A DNA stretch of 64,000 nt from Erysipelotrichaceae bacterium (lineage in GTDB: Bacteria > Bacillota_I > Bacilli_A > Erysipelotrichales > Erysipelotrichaceae). The stretch spans positions 106,472 to 170,471 of the forward strand of contig JAFRKI010000001.1 in the NCBI GenBank assembly GCA_017431825.1, in the 5' to 3' direction. Below, piece after piece: positions 1-8,714 of this stretch; position 1 is the first letter of the stretch; each line of letters begins with the position of its first letter. Position numbers and translations under genes: made by a program. The notes beneath the pieces were generated by a model, which was not told the origin of the DNA, did not search any database, and worked only from the letters and a program-made list of their open reading frames with translations.

Positions 1-36
1 CATGTGTCGCCAGTTCAATTCTGGCCGGAACCACCA
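1..36 (+). tRNA. tRNA 3' end (partial; isotype uncertain, possibly Phe)
   Basis: The window opens inside a tRNA. Positions 9-13 and 21-25 form a 5-bp T stem around the loop TTCAATT, followed by a 7-nt acceptor strand (CGGAACC), discriminator A and an encoded CCA ending at 36. The 5' half and the anticodon lie outside the window. The variable-loop sequence TGTGTC resembles many bacterial tRNA-Phe genes, but the isotype cannot be read here. A terminator follows at once. Confidence 0.85.
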
Positions 37-45
37 TTGAAGAAT

Positions 46-70
46 AAAGCCCTTGAATAAGGGCTTTTTT
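46..70 (+). terminator. Rho-independent terminator after the tRNA
   Basis: A 9-bp perfect stem (AAAGCCCTT / AAGGGCTTT) with loop GAAT is followed by a T run. It ends the tRNA transcript entering from the left. Confidence 0.9.
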
Positions 71-95
71 CATGTATTGATATAAATCTAACTGA

Positions 96-500
96 TCACT
101 GGCTTTTTCTGTAGGCAAAGCCGATAAAGAGGTACAGGATCCATGCCAGGATGATCACCGCATATTTAGCGCTTTTTTCCATTTCCCTGTTTTCCATTAT
201 GAGCGAGGTCAACGGAAGCGGAAAGATGAAGATCCATGACAGTACCAACAACAAAGAGCCTTTTTTCTCCGTTTTCTTCTGATTTTGCCTGCTTGCCTGG
301 GATTTTGCTTCCGTTATCGCCCGCTGACGGCCTTTTTCGAAGTCATATCCGGCCTCTTCGGCATTGTCGTATTGGACATGATGCACCTCATAATCAATGA
401 GTATCCTGGTGCCGCAGTGTTCACAGACGGCTTCCTTTTCATCGGCATCGATCTTCAGCATTGCCCCGCAGTGGGGACAGGTCATATCTATCAGTTTCAC
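96..500 (-). CDS. Zinc-ribbon membrane protein, function unknown
   Basis: A 134-residue protein with an N-terminal zinc ribbon (C8-x2-C11 and C26-x2-C29) and two hydrophobic segments near the C-terminus (about 81-102 and 110-131). A Lys/Arg/Gln-rich linker lies between them. This suggests a small membrane protein with a cytosolic metal-binding head; such zinc-ribbon proteins are common in Bacillota and mostly uncharacterised. The start is GTG, with GGAG about 7 nt upstream; ATG at codon 6 is an alternative. It follows the flavodoxin-like gene on the same strand with a gap of about 53 bp and could be its last co-transcribed gene. No partner suggests a role. Confidence 0.75.
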   Translation of the reverse strand: MKLIDMTCPHCGAMLKIDADEKEAVCEHCGTRILIDYEVHHVQYDNAEEAGYDFEKGRQRAITEAKSQASRQNQKKTEKKGSLLLVLSWIFIFPLPLTSLIMENREMEKSAKYAVIILAWILYLFIGFAYRKSQ

Positions 501-553
501 TAGATTTCTCCGTTCCTGGATCAGGTTGATAATCCGGGATAATTATAACATCA

Positions 554-1204
554 CTAATTATCTGACGGCTTGCTGCTAAGTTCTCTGGCCATCTCATAGG
601 CCTTTCTGATGTCTTCAGGGAACCTCTTCTCCCTGCCTTCCCTTCTTTCCTCTTCATTGAACTTGGCCATGCAGTACTTTGAATAGTCGTTGACCTGCAA
701 TGTCCTGAACGCGGTGCAGGACATGACCTTACCCTTGAGGAACTTCGCAAACATCTCTTCGATGTTATTGACGTTTGGCCTGACGTTGGTCTCAAAGCCT
801 TCTTCGGAAGTGTTCATGGTATAGATGAGTCCGACGTTGACCTGTCTGTCCAGGAAGTGTCCGTTGCCGTCATAGGACAGCGTACAGAAGCACAGTCTTT
901 CCAGCAGTGCTCTGAAGGCGGCGCTCACGTCCCAGAAGTAGATCGGCGTGCCGATGATGACACAGTCCGCATGCAGTATTTTATCGATCAGAGGACTGAG
1001 ATCGTCGTTCCAGTAGCACCTGTTCTTTTCGGCTTCCTTGAGCTTGCAGGCCATGCAGGAATGACAGCCGCTGAAATCAAGATCGAAAAGATCGATGTAT
1101 TCGGTCTCGGCTCCGGCTGCTTCAGCGCCCTTTTTGGCGCCTTTGAGCATCATTGCGGTATTCCAGTTCTTACGGGCACTGGTATTGATTATGATCGTCT
1201 TCAT
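554..1204 (-). CDS. Flavodoxin-fold NAD(P)H-dependent oxidoreductase
   Basis: A 216-residue protein of the NADPH-dependent FMN reductase / flavodoxin-like superfamily. The N-terminal strand and loop (IIINTSARKNWNT) is the FMN phosphate-binding segment. Next comes a cysteine cluster C47-x2-C50-x2-C53 with another Cys about ten residues on, resembling the compact cysteine motif of iron-sulfur flavoproteins. The segment around VIIGTPIYFWDVSA is the typical isoalloxazine-side loop. The start is supported by AAGGAG upstream of the ATG. It probably transfers electrons from NAD(P)H through FMN to an unknown acceptor. It lies 9 bp after the VOC gene on the same strand. Confidence 0.85.
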   Translation of the reverse strand: MKTIIINTSARKNWNTAMMLKGAKKGAEAAGAETEYIDLFDLDFSGCHSCMACKLKEAEKNRCYWNDDLSPLIDKILHADCVIIGTPIYFWDVSAAFRALLERLCFCTLSYDGNGHFLDRQVNVGLIYTMNTSEEGFETNVRPNVNNIEEMFAKFLKGKVMSCTAFRTLQVNDYSKYCMAKFNEEERREGREKRFPEDIRKAYEMARELSSKPSDN

Positions 1205-1213
1205 ATCTGCTCC

Positions 1214-1591
1214 TTACTTCTCATTGAAGAATTCTATCTCTTCGCCTAAAGGACCGTTACAGAAGGCTATCCTGGCCGGATAAGGAGGATCGGACGGGAT
1301 CTCAATATCCTTCGGACCCATGAATACCTCATAGCCTTCCTGTGTAAGTCTTTTGACCATGTCATCGACATCGTCACACGCAAAAGCCATATGGGCGATG
1401 ATGCCTTTGGCCTTGACGTCTCCGCCGCTGTTGAAGATCTCCAGCAGAGCGTTGCCGGTATCGATCATGACGCCATCTGCCCATTCCCTTTTTACCTTAA
1501 GGCCTAATATCTCCAGATAGAAATGCATGGCTTTCTCATACTCTTCAGCTGATGCGCATTTCATTGAAATATGATGGATTCCTGTGATCAT
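1214..1591 (-). CDS. VOC family protein (glyoxalase/lyase-like)
   Basis: A 125-residue single-domain vicinal-oxygen-chelate protein. It shows the family pattern: an early His (GIHHIS), a mid-protein Gly/Asp turn, a second metal-ligand region (IAHMAF) and a C-terminal Glu in GEEIEFF. Such proteins use a divalent metal in isomerase, lyase or dioxygenase reactions, and the substrate here cannot be inferred. I chose the ATG at 1591 because GGGAGG lies 5-6 nt upstream; a longer reading from 1627 would overlap the preceding gene and lacks such a site. It follows the amidohydrolase gene with about 32 bp between them, so the two are likely co-transcribed. Confidence 0.85.
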   Translation of the reverse strand: MITGIHHISMKCASAEEYEKAMHFYLEILGLKVKREWADGVMIDTGNALLEIFNSGGDVKAKGIIAHMAFACDDVDDMVKRLTQEGYEVFMGPKDIEIPSDPPYPARIAFCNGPLGEEIEFFNEK

Positions 1592-1623
1592 AATTACCTC
1601 CCTGATCCTGATCGATCGTCTGA

Positions 1624-3237
1624 TCATCCGTTTTCTTTCTTATATACGGTTTTTCCGCCAAGATGAGTCTCCAGAACGGAAATCCTATGGATGTCGCTTT
1701 CTTTGACTTTAAAAGGATCGTCTGACAGGATAACGAAATCTGCCAGGTATCCTTTCCTGATAAGACCCTTTTCGTTTTCTTCAAAACTGGCATAGGCTCC
1801 TTCGTAAGTAAAGGAACGCAGAGCTTCCCCGACAGAAAAGGCTTCCTGCCTGAGATACGGCCCGGTACCATCGAGTGAGGTCCTGGTTACTGCACATTCT
1901 ATGCCTTTCATGACATCCGGTATCTCTACCGGGGCATCGGAACCGTTGGAAACATGAACGCCTTTGTTCATTAGCGTCTTCCAGCTGTAGCTGGTTCCGG
2001 CCAGATCTTCTCCGACCCTGTCGTACACGATGCGGTTGTCATAATCAAGAAATACCGTCTGAGCATAAACATGCAGATCGAGCTTTGCGATCCTCTCCAG
2101 TTGATCGGCTCTGCTTATCTGACAATGAACGATGCCATGACGATGATCGGTCCTTTTGTTGTGTTCAAGGGCCTTTTCTATGGCATTGAGCACCTGGTCA
2201 AGACAGCCGTCGCCTATCGCATGGACTGCAATCTGCATGCCCCTTCCATTGGCATAATCTATCATTTCATCCATCTGTTTGTCAGTAAACAGGGTAAAGC
2301 CCCTATTGCCGGGATCGTCATTGTAAGGTCTGCTCAGATATGCGGTACGGCTGCCGAGAGATCCGTCTCCCAGCATCTTCAACGGCCCCGTCTTAAAGAG
2401 CTCATTGCCTTTTCCGGTGTTGTTGCCGCTGTCTGTAAAGCGTTTGAGTTCCGACAGTTCCGTGAAATTGCTCTGTTCATAAATGCGGACAGACAGTCTT
2501 CCTTCTCTGATCAGCTCCTCATATGCATCATTTATCCTTTCATATGGCAGCTCAGTGAACACACAGTAATCATCAGTCTGAGAACTGGTGATCCCGAAGG
2601 AATTGAGCGATCCGCAGGCCGCAAGGATCATTTCCTTGAGGTCTTCCTTTGAAGGCAAAGGCAGAGCCTTTCTGACCATGTCCATCGCATTGTCAAAGAA
2701 CTGGCCGTTCGGTTCACCGCTCTCATATCTGCCGATCCTGCCGCCGGGAATATCCCCGGTACCGGCAGTAATGCCGGCAATCTTCAGAGCTCTGGAATTG
2801 GTCACGCAGCAATGGCCGCAGGCTCTGGTAAAGATGACCGGCACATCTTCTGATATCCTGTCAAGATCTTCTGCTGTCGGTATGCGTCTGCCATCGCTAA
2901 AATAATCCTGATTGAATCCTCTTCCCTGCAGCCATCTTCCTTCCTTTACAGGATGTTTCTCAAGAAACTCTTTTCCGTAGCGGACCAGTTCTTCAAGGGA
3001 AGCGGTATGTTCATGAAGCCTGGCCATTCCTAAAGACTGTCCGTAGTTTAGAAGATGCATATGGGAATCATTGAAGCCGGCACAGACGAAAGATCCGTTC
3101 AGATCGACACGTTCATCGTACCCGCTGATATCCGTTTCACAGTTTCCGACTTCCGTAAATCTTCCATCTTCCACAGCAAAACTGTCAACGATGCTGCTGC
3201 CGGTATATACCGTGCCATTATAGTAAAGTGTCTTCAT
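1624..3237 (-). CDS. YtcJ-like metal-dependent amidohydrolase
   Basis: A 537-residue amidohydrolase of the YtcJ-like branch. It has the N-terminal beta-sandwich strand (YYNGTVYTG), the metal-binding HxH in FNDSHMHLLNYG, a second His in HAIGDG, and the C-terminal Asp region (SNGSDAPVE) followed by the closing beta strands with the typical LADFVILSDDPF segment. Length matches the family. Family members hydrolyse amide, formamide or ester bonds in small molecules, and the substrate here is unknown. A GGGAG site precedes the ATG. The VOC and flavodoxin genes follow on the same strand, consistent with a small catabolic or detoxification operon. Confidence 0.9.
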   Translation of the reverse strand: MKTLYYNGTVYTGSSIVDSFAVEDGRFTEVGNCETDISGYDERVDLNGSFVCAGFNDSHMHLLNYGQSLGMARLHEHTASLEELVRYGKEFLEKHPVKEGRWLQGRGFNQDYFSDGRRIPTAEDLDRISEDVPVIFTRACGHCCVTNSRALKIAGITAGTGDIPGGRIGRYESGEPNGQFFDNAMDMVRKALPLPSKEDLKEMILAACGSLNSFGITSSQTDDYCVFTELPYERINDAYEELIREGRLSVRIYEQSNFTELSELKRFTDSGNNTGKGNELFKTGPLKMLGDGSLGSRTAYLSRPYNDDPGNRGFTLFTDKQMDEMIDYANGRGMQIAVHAIGDGCLDQVLNAIEKALEHNKRTDHRHGIVHCQISRADQLERIAKLDLHVYAQTVFLDYDNRIVYDRVGEDLAGTSYSWKTLMNKGVHVSNGSDAPVEIPDVMKGIECAVTRTSLDGTGPYLRQEAFSVGEALRSFTYEGAYASFEENEKGLIRKGYLADFVILSDDPFKVKESDIHRISVLETHLGGKTVYKKENG

Positions 3238-3301
3238 ATGCCAGCTCCCGTTTCATATATGATAACTTAAATGCCGGTAATTGATAAATAAAAACTGTCG
3301 A

Positions 3302-3961
3302 TCATTTCAGCAGTTCTTCTTTTATGTCATCCCATTCGCTGAAGGAAGCGATATGGTAATCGGCAGTATCGCAGATCCTCTTCCAGTTGGAATCGGAGTA
3401 CTTCTCATAGATTCCCAGCGTCCTCATGCCGACATCCCTGCCGGTCTTGATGGCACCGTAGGAATCATCTACCACCAGCACTTCATCATGAGCGAATCCG
3501 TACTTCCTTGCTGCCTCGATAAAGAAGCGTTCGTCGGTCTTGGGATAAGGCACGTCATCACAGGAGAAGATGCCGTCAAAGTACTTTAAAACGTCCAGTC
3601 TCTTAAGACAAGGCATCATCATGGTCTCACTGGAAACGGTCGTTATATAGGACTTTATGCCCCTTTCCTTAAGATCTGAGAGCACCCTGTCGGCATCCTT
3701 TACCAGAGGAACTTCCGTGGCATAGTAGCGTTCCATGGCTGCCCTTCTTCTGGCGGCTGCTTCTTCCAGGGTATCCGGCAGATTGAATTCCTTCAGTATG
3801 AACTTCGTGGAATCAATGAAGTTCATAAAGCTCATCCTTACCAGAAGATCCTCAGGAGGTTCTATTCCCCTTGCCTTGAGGTCTTCGACTGAGGACTTTT
3901 CCCAGTAAGGCATCGAATCGGCTATCGTTCCGTCAAAATCAAAGAATACGCACTTTATCAT
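3302..3961 (-). CDS. HAD-family phosphatase (phosphoglycolate-phosphatase-like)
   Basis: A 219-residue haloacid-dehalogenase hydrolase. Motif I is FFDFDGT near the N-terminus (nucleophile Asp), motif II is the Thr in SYITTVSSE, motif III is Lys in YPKTDE, and motif IV is LVVDDSYGA. The helical cap between motifs I and II is of the PGP/beta-phosphoglucomutase type. The substrate is probably a small phosphorylated metabolite. A TATAAT box lies about 20 nt before the ATG, giving a short leader, so the gene has its own promoter. It sits between deoD and the amidohydrolase operon. Confidence 0.88.
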   Translation of the reverse strand: MIKCVFFDFDGTIADSMPYWEKSSVEDLKARGIEPPEDLLVRMSFMNFIDSTKFILKEFNLPDTLEEAAARRRAAMERYYATEVPLVKDADRVLSDLKERGIKSYITTVSSETMMMPCLKRLDVLKYFDGIFSCDDVPYPKTDERFFIEAARKYGFAHDEVLVVDDSYGAIKTGRDVGMRTLGIYEKYSDSNWKRICDTADYHIASFSEWDDIKEELLK

Positions 3962-3999
3962 GATCTGTGTCTTTCTTCTCTATTATAAGGCAGCTGTCA

Positions 4000-4026
4000 A
4001 AAATAAAAGAGACCGCAGTCTCTTTT
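4000..4026 (-). terminator. Terminator of deoD
   Basis: A 9-bp stem (AAAAGAGAC / GTCTCTTTT, 4005-4013 with 4018-4026) has a T-rich tail when read on the minus strand, just past the deoD stop. Confidence 0.85.
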
Positions 4027-4034
4027 GTGATCGG

Positions 4035-4760
4035 TTATTCGGTAAAGGCCCATGCCGTTTCCAGAGCCACCAGCATCATGTCCTTGAAGCTGTTCTGCCT
4101 TTCTTCGGCCGTAACGGCGATCGGCTTGAAGCAGTGGTCGCTTATGGAAAGCACGGATAAGGCTTTCTTATGGTAGGCACTGGCTGTCCAGAAAAGACCG
4201 GCCGTCTCCATCTCCACGCAGAGATGTCCGGTATCACGGAGCTTTTCATTGAGTCCGGCTTGCGGGTAATAGAAGTGATCGGAAGTATAGACCTTGCCTA
4301 CCTTGTAGTTGATATTTTTCTCTTTGGCGACATTCACGGCCTTCTCCAGCATGTCGTAATCGGCACAGGCGGCAAAGTGTCCCGGAATGCCGAAAGCGTC
4401 ACCGTAGGCGGAATTGCTGGAAGCAGCCTCGGCTATGACGATGTCCTTGACGTTGACGTCATCAGGAAGAGCGCCAGCCGTTCCGATACGGATGATGGCT
4501 TCCACGTCGAATTGGTTGAAGAGCTCCGTGGCATAGATGCCCAGGGAAGGAATGCCCATGCCATGTCCCATGACGGATATCCTCTTGCCCTTATAGGTGC
4601 CGGTAAAGCCCAGCATATTCCTCGTTTCGTTGAAACATACGACATCAGTCATGAAGCTATCGGCTACCGCCTTGGCTCTTAGAGGATCGCCCGGCATCAG
4701 CACTACCTTGGCTATTTCCGCCGTCTGGGAAATACTGGCCGAAATTGATTCTTTGATCAT
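4035..4760 (-). CDS. deoD: Purine-nucleoside phosphorylase, DeoD type
   Basis: A 241-residue protein matching the hexameric bacterial PNP family. The phosphate-binding loop is LMPGDPLRAK near residue 25, the family signature is in GTAGAL with the preceding Arg, and the purine-site and ribose-site residues lie in VEMETAG and SISDH. It cleaves purine (deoxy)ribonucleosides with phosphate to give base and (deoxy)ribose-1-phosphate in the cytosol. GGAG lies at a good distance before the ATG. It stands alone between two terminators, about 46 kb away from the other nucleoside genes of the window. A short inverted repeat (GTTAA-TC-TTAAC, 4784-4795) lies just upstream and could be an operator. Confidence 0.95.
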   Translation of the reverse strand: MIKESISASISQTAEIAKVVLMPGDPLRAKAVADSFMTDVVCFNETRNMLGFTGTYKGKRISVMGHGMGIPSLGIYATELFNQFDVEAIIRIGTAGALPDDVNVKDIVIAEAASSNSAYGDAFGIPGHFAACADYDMLEKAVNVAKEKNINYKVGKVYTSDHFYYPQAGLNEKLRDTGHLCVEMETAGLFWTASAYHKKALSVLSISDHCFKPIAVTAEERQNSFKDMMLVALETAWAFTE

Positions 4761-4796
4761 TGCTTTTCTCCTTTATTCTTCAAGTTAATCTTAACA

Positions 4797-4820
4797 TAAA
4801 AAGAAGAGCCCTAAGGCTCC
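4797..4820 (-). terminator. Terminator of the sortase gene
   Basis: The stem AGAGCC/GGCTC with loop CTAA (4805-4819) is followed on the minus strand by TTCTTTTTATG, directly after the sortase stop codon. Confidence 0.8.
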
Positions 4821-4826
4821 ATTAAG

Positions 4827-5579
4827 CTAACGTGTACTTTCCGTGCTTATAAGCTTTGCAAGAACGATCTCCCTTAATTCAGGCTTGTTTTCAACACAGG
4901 TCTGAAGAGTAAGCAAATGGTCGTTATCATCTATTTCCACGCCGGTATCATAGAGGGCATCCTTCCTGACGTTTTTCAGATACTCCTGAAAATAATCATC
5001 TTCAAAGTTCGTCCAGTAATACTGCAGTCCTTCTTCAGTATGACGGACGCCATCATCGGTTACATAGGTACCGACATAATAGACATAGGCTATCTGGTAT
5101 GTTCTGATCTCGTTTTCCAGCTGCAGGGTTATATACTTGTTTTCTTCATAGTTCTCTTCTTCAGTCAACAAACGCAGCGGTGTGAACTTATGGGTGCCGC
5201 TTGGGTCATATGAGAGATAAACATAATGGCCATATATTATCAGATTCTGATCATCATAAGCATTACGGCTGTCAAGGAATATGCTGCCCTCTTCATCATG
5301 AGTCATGGTCTTCCAGTCTTTTCTCAGATAGCTGTCATTGCTGCTTCCCTGAACGAAAGGATAAGTAAAGAGAGTACCTACGCTTATCTCTCCCTGATAA
5401 TCACTGTTAAAGGTATGGTTTTCATCCCATAGGGCATTTATCTCTTTATAATACGCGAGTCTGGCATCTTCTTCTGACTGCTCTGCTATGTTCGCATCGG
5501 GTTCAGGAACCGTTTCACTTTTCTTCTGACAGGAAGCGAATATAAGCAGCAATGCTAATGCCAATATGATCTTTTTCAT
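4827..5579 (-). CDS. Lipoprotein-anchored class B sortase-like transpeptidase
   Basis: A 250-residue protein. The N-terminus is a lipoprotein signal: Lys-Lys, a hydrophobic stretch and the lipobox IFASC with C17 as the lipidated residue. The rest matches the sortase B fold. His118 lies in IIYGHYV, catalytic Cys228 in LTLQTCV, and Arg236 eight residues later. The segment between is larger than in class A enzymes. Sortases join LPxTG-like proteins to cell-wall peptides or polymerise pilins; they are normally held by an N-terminal transmembrane helix, so a lipid anchor is unusual. I chose the ATG at 5579 (not 5612) because the signal peptide begins there and a TAGAAT box lies 7 nt upstream. No sortase substrate gene is adjacent; its terminator and promoter make it a single-gene unit. 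Confidence 0.85.
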   Translation of the reverse strand: MKKIILALALLLIFASCQKKSETVPEPDANIAEQSEEDARLAYYKEINALWDENHTFNSDYQGEISVGTLFTYPFVQGSSNDSYLRKDWKTMTHDEEGSIFLDSRNAYDDQNLIIYGHYVYLSYDPSGTHKFTPLRLLTEEENYEENKYITLQLENEIRTYQIAYVYYVGTYVTDDGVRHTEEGLQYYWTNFEDDYFQEYLKNVRKDALYDTGVEIDDNDHLLTLQTCVENKPELREIVLAKLISTESTR

Positions 5580-5586
5580 CTTAAAT

Positions 5587-5592
5587 ATTCTA
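5587..5592 (-). promoter_or_regulatory. -10 box, leaderless start of the sortase gene
   Basis: TAGAAT on the minus strand, 7 nt before the ATG at 5579, with no Shine-Dalgarno between. Transcription would begin at or next to the start codon. The -35 is weak. Confidence 0.5.
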
Positions 5593-5615
5593 TCATATGG
5601 AAGCTTTTCCATGAT

Positions 5616-5638
5616 TTAAAAAGGAGCTTTAGCTCCTT
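5616..5638 (-). terminator. Terminator of the amino-acid ABC / M14 operon
   Basis: The perfect 7-bp stem AAGGAGC/GCTCCTT (5621-5638) with a four-base loop is followed on the minus strand by TTTAAA, and overlaps the end of the M14 gene. Confidence 0.85.
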
Positions 5639-7304
5639 ATATTGAAGTATTTACGACTCCGGCCTTTCTGCTGCTGACCGTTATCTCTACAGGCTTACTA
5701 TCACTTTTCTTTATGATCCAGGTGACTTTCTTATGGATCGGATCACTGTTAAAAGTTGAGATGTTCCCGTAGAAGTAATTGTCAGTATTAGTCTTGGAGA
5801 AGGAAGAGAGATCTTCGATCACGGTCTTTTCCTTGCCTTCGATGATCTCGTCAAAGCCTTTGATCACTATTTCGATGCCCTTGTTTTCCTTGAGGAATCT
5901 GGCCCTGTCGGAAACATAGGTAGGCAGATATCCGGTATTGCCTACGATGATGCTTACCTTAAAGAAACCGTTGCCCAGGTCTTCCTTGTCGACAGACTCT
6001 ATCACCAGCTTCGGCAGCATGGACGCGTAAGCGATTGAGAAATCGGTCGTCTTTTCAAGTTCGCTGACCAGGAAGGAAACGGGAGGATTCTGGAAAGTCT
6101 GTTTGATATCGAAACCTCCCGTTTCTACTGCACCCAGCTGCGGGTGTTCGCATTTCTTCCAGGATGCATACTTGTCGGGACAGTTCTCCTTTACCCACTT
6201 GTAGCAGGCTGCCGTTCTTTCGGCCTGTCTGAAGAGGTTTTCAGGCTTGTTGTAGACCATCGGAACACCGGCTCTTTCTTCTAGATTCCACAGTTCCAGA
6301 GTCGTCGCATAGATGCCATGGCTGCCATAGCACCAGTCATCGAAGGCTCCGGAATCATAGTGTTCCTGATCACTAAGGAAAGAGTCGAAGATGTTGAGCT
6401 TCTTGTAGCCCATCTTCTTCTGGCAGATGGCTCCCAGCTGATTGTAGACTTCGATGTCGTATTTAGGAGCCTTGGCTTCGCTTTCGTTGCCCGGAGGCGT
6501 CAGCAGTATGCCGCCGCTGGTATGATGAGTCAGCACGGCACAGATGTTAGGATGGCTGTTGACGAAGTCCACCACGGCCTTGGTCTCGGGATTGCTTAAA
6601 GGATAAGGACCGGCACCTTGCTGTATCGGTTCACAGTTCCAGCCGAACGGATAGTTACGGTTGAAATCAAGGCCCCAGTCAGCTCTTTTTACCTTGACGT
6701 CCACGCCGTCATAACCGTCGATCAGGCCCTCGGTATAGACGTCATAGAAGTCCCCTTCCCTATCTTCCATGGTCCTTGGGACCATCAGATCGTCGTTATC
6801 GGGATCCTTCTTCCAGGCGCCGTATTTCGTCTTTACTCTCATCATCCTGATGACGCCGTCATCGTCGATGTCTTTCTGATAAAGACCTTCAGGGTCCTTG
6901 ATGTAGTCCCGGTTTACCGAACGCAGTATGGCGGGACCGGTCAGATAGGCATCGGAGCCGTCAGGTGAAACACAGGGGATGATGTAGAAGGTATTGTCGT
7001 CCAAGAGCTTCTTTACCTTTTCATCTGTTGCGTAATTGGTCAAGAGATAATCCGCCGTATGCATGGCGGCCATCATGCCGGTGACTTCACCCGCATGGGT
7101 GTTGCCGTCGATGTAGAAGGCCGGCTTCTCACTTGCCTTCTTATTGTCGGCAGTGATGGTAAGGGCCAGTACGTCCTTGCCTTCTTTGGTCTTGCAGATG
7201 CTTTCAACAGTGATCAGATCAGCGAACTTATCCTTAAGGACGGCAATGTTCTTTTCTCTGTCGGTCTGTGTAAAGTATTTATCGTATGTCAGTGTCGTTT
7301 TCAT
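5637..7304 (-). CDS. M14-family zinc carboxypeptidase
   Basis: A 555-residue metallocarboxypeptidase. Zinc ligands are seen in the HAGE motif (NTHAGEVTG, about residue 70) and in a later His (VLTHHTSG). The substrate-carboxylate site is in DFNRNYPFGW (Asn-Arg pair) and the catalytic Glu in TLELWNL. There is no signal peptide, so it is probably cytosolic and trims C-terminal residues from peptides. A C-terminal domain of about 170 residues follows the catalytic core. The ATG overlaps the stop of the ABC ATPase by one base (TAATG), placing it as the fourth gene of the T-box operon. That context suggests it releases the same amino acid the transporter imports; this is inference. Confidence 0.9.
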   Translation of the reverse strand: MKTTLTYDKYFTQTDREKNIAVLKDKFADLITVESICKTKEGKDVLALTITADNKKASEKPAFYIDGNTHAGEVTGMMAAMHTADYLLTNYATDEKVKKLLDDNTFYIIPCVSPDGSDAYLTGPAILRSVNRDYIKDPEGLYQKDIDDDGVIRMMRVKTKYGAWKKDPDNDDLMVPRTMEDREGDFYDVYTEGLIDGYDGVDVKVKRADWGLDFNRNYPFGWNCEPIQQGAGPYPLSNPETKAVVDFVNSHPNICAVLTHHTSGGILLTPPGNESEAKAPKYDIEVYNQLGAICQKKMGYKKLNIFDSFLSDQEHYDSGAFDDWCYGSHGIYATTLELWNLEERAGVPMVYNKPENLFRQAERTAACYKWVKENCPDKYASWKKCEHPQLGAVETGGFDIKQTFQNPPVSFLVSELEKTTDFSIAYASMLPKLVIESVDKEDLGNGFFKVSIIVGNTGYLPTYVSDRARFLKENKGIEIVIKGFDEIIEGKEKTVIEDLSSFSKTNTDNYFYGNISTFNSDPIHKKVTWIIKKSDSKPVEITVSSRKAGVVNTSI

Positions 7305-8056
7305 TAGAGTACCTCATTCAGGAATGCCTGCAGTCTTTCACTCTTCGGATTTTCAAAGACTTCTTCCGGAGCGCCCTCTTCGATGACTACGCCGTCATCG
7401 ATAAACAGCACTCGGTCACTGATGCTTTTCGCAAAGCCCATTTCATGGGTCACGATGACGCACGTCATGCCGCTGAGGGCCAGATCCCTGATGACGTTAA
7501 GTACGCCTTTTACCATTTCGGGATCAAGGGCCGATGTCGGTTCGTCGAACAGCATCACATCCGGATCCATGGCCATGGCTCTGACTATCGCCAGACGCTG
7601 TTTCTGGCCGCCTGATAAACGGCTAGGATATTCGTCGGCCTTGTCTATGAGCCCGACCTGTTCAAGCAGCGCATAGGCCTTTTCTTCAGCTTCCTTCCTT
7701 GAAAGCTTCTTTTCCAGCATCGGCGTCAATGTGATATTATCCAGCACCGTCAGATGCGGGAAAACGTTGAACTGCTGGAAGACCATGCCGATCCTCTGTC
7801 TTATAAGATCAAGATCTTTTCCTTTGCTTAATCTGGTGATGTCTTCGCCTTCAAAAATCACCGAACCCTGTTCCGGAACTTCCAGAAGATTTAGGCATCT
7901 TAAGAAAGTGGACTTGCCTCCGCCTGATGGCCCGATGATGCTTACGACTTCACCTCTGGCTATCTCTTCATCGATGCCCTTCAGCACTTCCAGTTCACCG
8001 AAGGACTTATGAAGATCTTCCACCTTTATCAGTACTTCCTTATCATGCTCTTTCAC
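7304..8056 (-). CDS. Polar amino-acid ABC transporter, ATP-binding protein
   Basis: A 250-residue ATPase of the GlnQ/HisP family. Walker A is GPSGGGKST (about residue 40), the Q-loop is in [10 protein letters not shown], the signature is LSGGQKQRL, Walker B is [14 protein letters not shown], and the switch His is in IVTHEMGF. As a dimer it would power the adjacent permease. The start is GTG at 8056, overlapping the permease gene by 14 bases, which indicates translational coupling. The operon order is binding protein, permease, ATPase, M14 peptidase. Confidence 0.95.
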   Translation of the reverse strand: MKEHDKEVLIKVEDLHKSFGELEVLKGIDEEIARGEVVSIIGPSGGGKSTFLRCLNLLEVPEQGSVIFEGEDITRLSKGKDLDLIRQRIGMVFQQFNVFPHLTVLDNITLTPMLEKKLSRKEAEEKAYALLEQVGLIDKADEYPSRLSGGQKQRLAIVRAMAMDPDVMLFDEPTSALDPEMVKGVLNVIRDLALSGMTCVIVTHEMGFAKSISDRVLFIDDGVVIEEGAPEEVFENPKSERLQAFLNEVL

Positions 8057-8714
8057 TTACGGCTAACCTCTTTTCCAGTAATTTGACCAGCATCGACAGG
8101 AAGACCGTTACCACCAGATAGATGAAGGCGATGATGAATAACGGCTGCCAGATGAGGTACTTGTTGGCGAGGAGCGTTCTCGTGTACATCAGTTCGTACA
8201 GCATGAACGTTCCGGCCAGTGATGTCTCCTTGATCATGGCGATGTACTCATTAGCTAAGGAAGGCAGTATCGCTCTGATGGCCTGCGGAAGTATGACCTT
8301 GACCATGGCGTGCCGGTATGACATGCCCAGGCTTCTGGCCGCTTCCATCTGGCCGATATCCACGGAACTGATGCCGCCCCTGATGATCTCAGCCACATAG
8401 GCCGAGGAGTTCAGGATCAATGAGATGATGACACAGGTCTCCTTGTTCAGGGCGTTTAAGGCCGGTATGGCCATCGGCAGGAAGTAATAGGCGATATACA
8501 TCTGCACCAGTAAAGGCGTGCCTCTTAAGACCGTCACATAGACGTTGCCGATGGTATTGAGCACGGTGTTTTTCGCAATGTTCAGTAAGGATATCAGCGA
8601 TCCCAGGATGGAGCCGAAGAAGACGGCGATGGCCGCATACTTCAGCGTTCCTACCAGGCCCTTAAGGAACAGAGGATAGTATTTTATGAAAACATCAAAG
8701 ATGGAAAGTGTCAT
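8043..8714 (-). CDS. Polar amino-acid ABC transporter, permease
   Basis: A 223-residue inner-membrane protein of the HisM/GlnP family. Hydrophobic helices span about 15-40, 55-80, 90-112 and 190-215. The EAA loop that docks the ATPase is seen as [23 protein letters not shown]. The N-terminal segment [14 protein letters not shown] is typical of the family. The gene starts in the stop codon of the binding-protein gene (TAATG) and overlaps the ATPase gene. It acts as a dimer forming the import channel. Confidence 0.95.
   Translation of the reverse strand: MTLSIFDVFIKYYPLFLKGLVGTLKYAAIAVFFGSILGSLISLLNIAKNTVLNTIGNVYVTVLRGTPLLVQMYIAYYFLPMAIPALNALNKETCVIISLILNSSAYVAEIIRGGISSVDIGQMEAARSLGMSYRHAMVKVILPQAIRAILPSLANEYIAMIKETSLAGTFMLYELMYTRTLLANKYLIWQPLFIIAFIYLVVTVFLSMLVKLLEKRLAVSERA

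Noticed and set aside
4784..4795. GTTAA-TC-TTAAC as a DeoR-type operator of deoD
   Set aside because: The repeat is short and AT-rich and may be chance; noted only in the deoD entry.
5580..5612. Longer start of the sortase
   Set aside because: The extra 11 residues precede the signal peptide and contain the likely -10 box.
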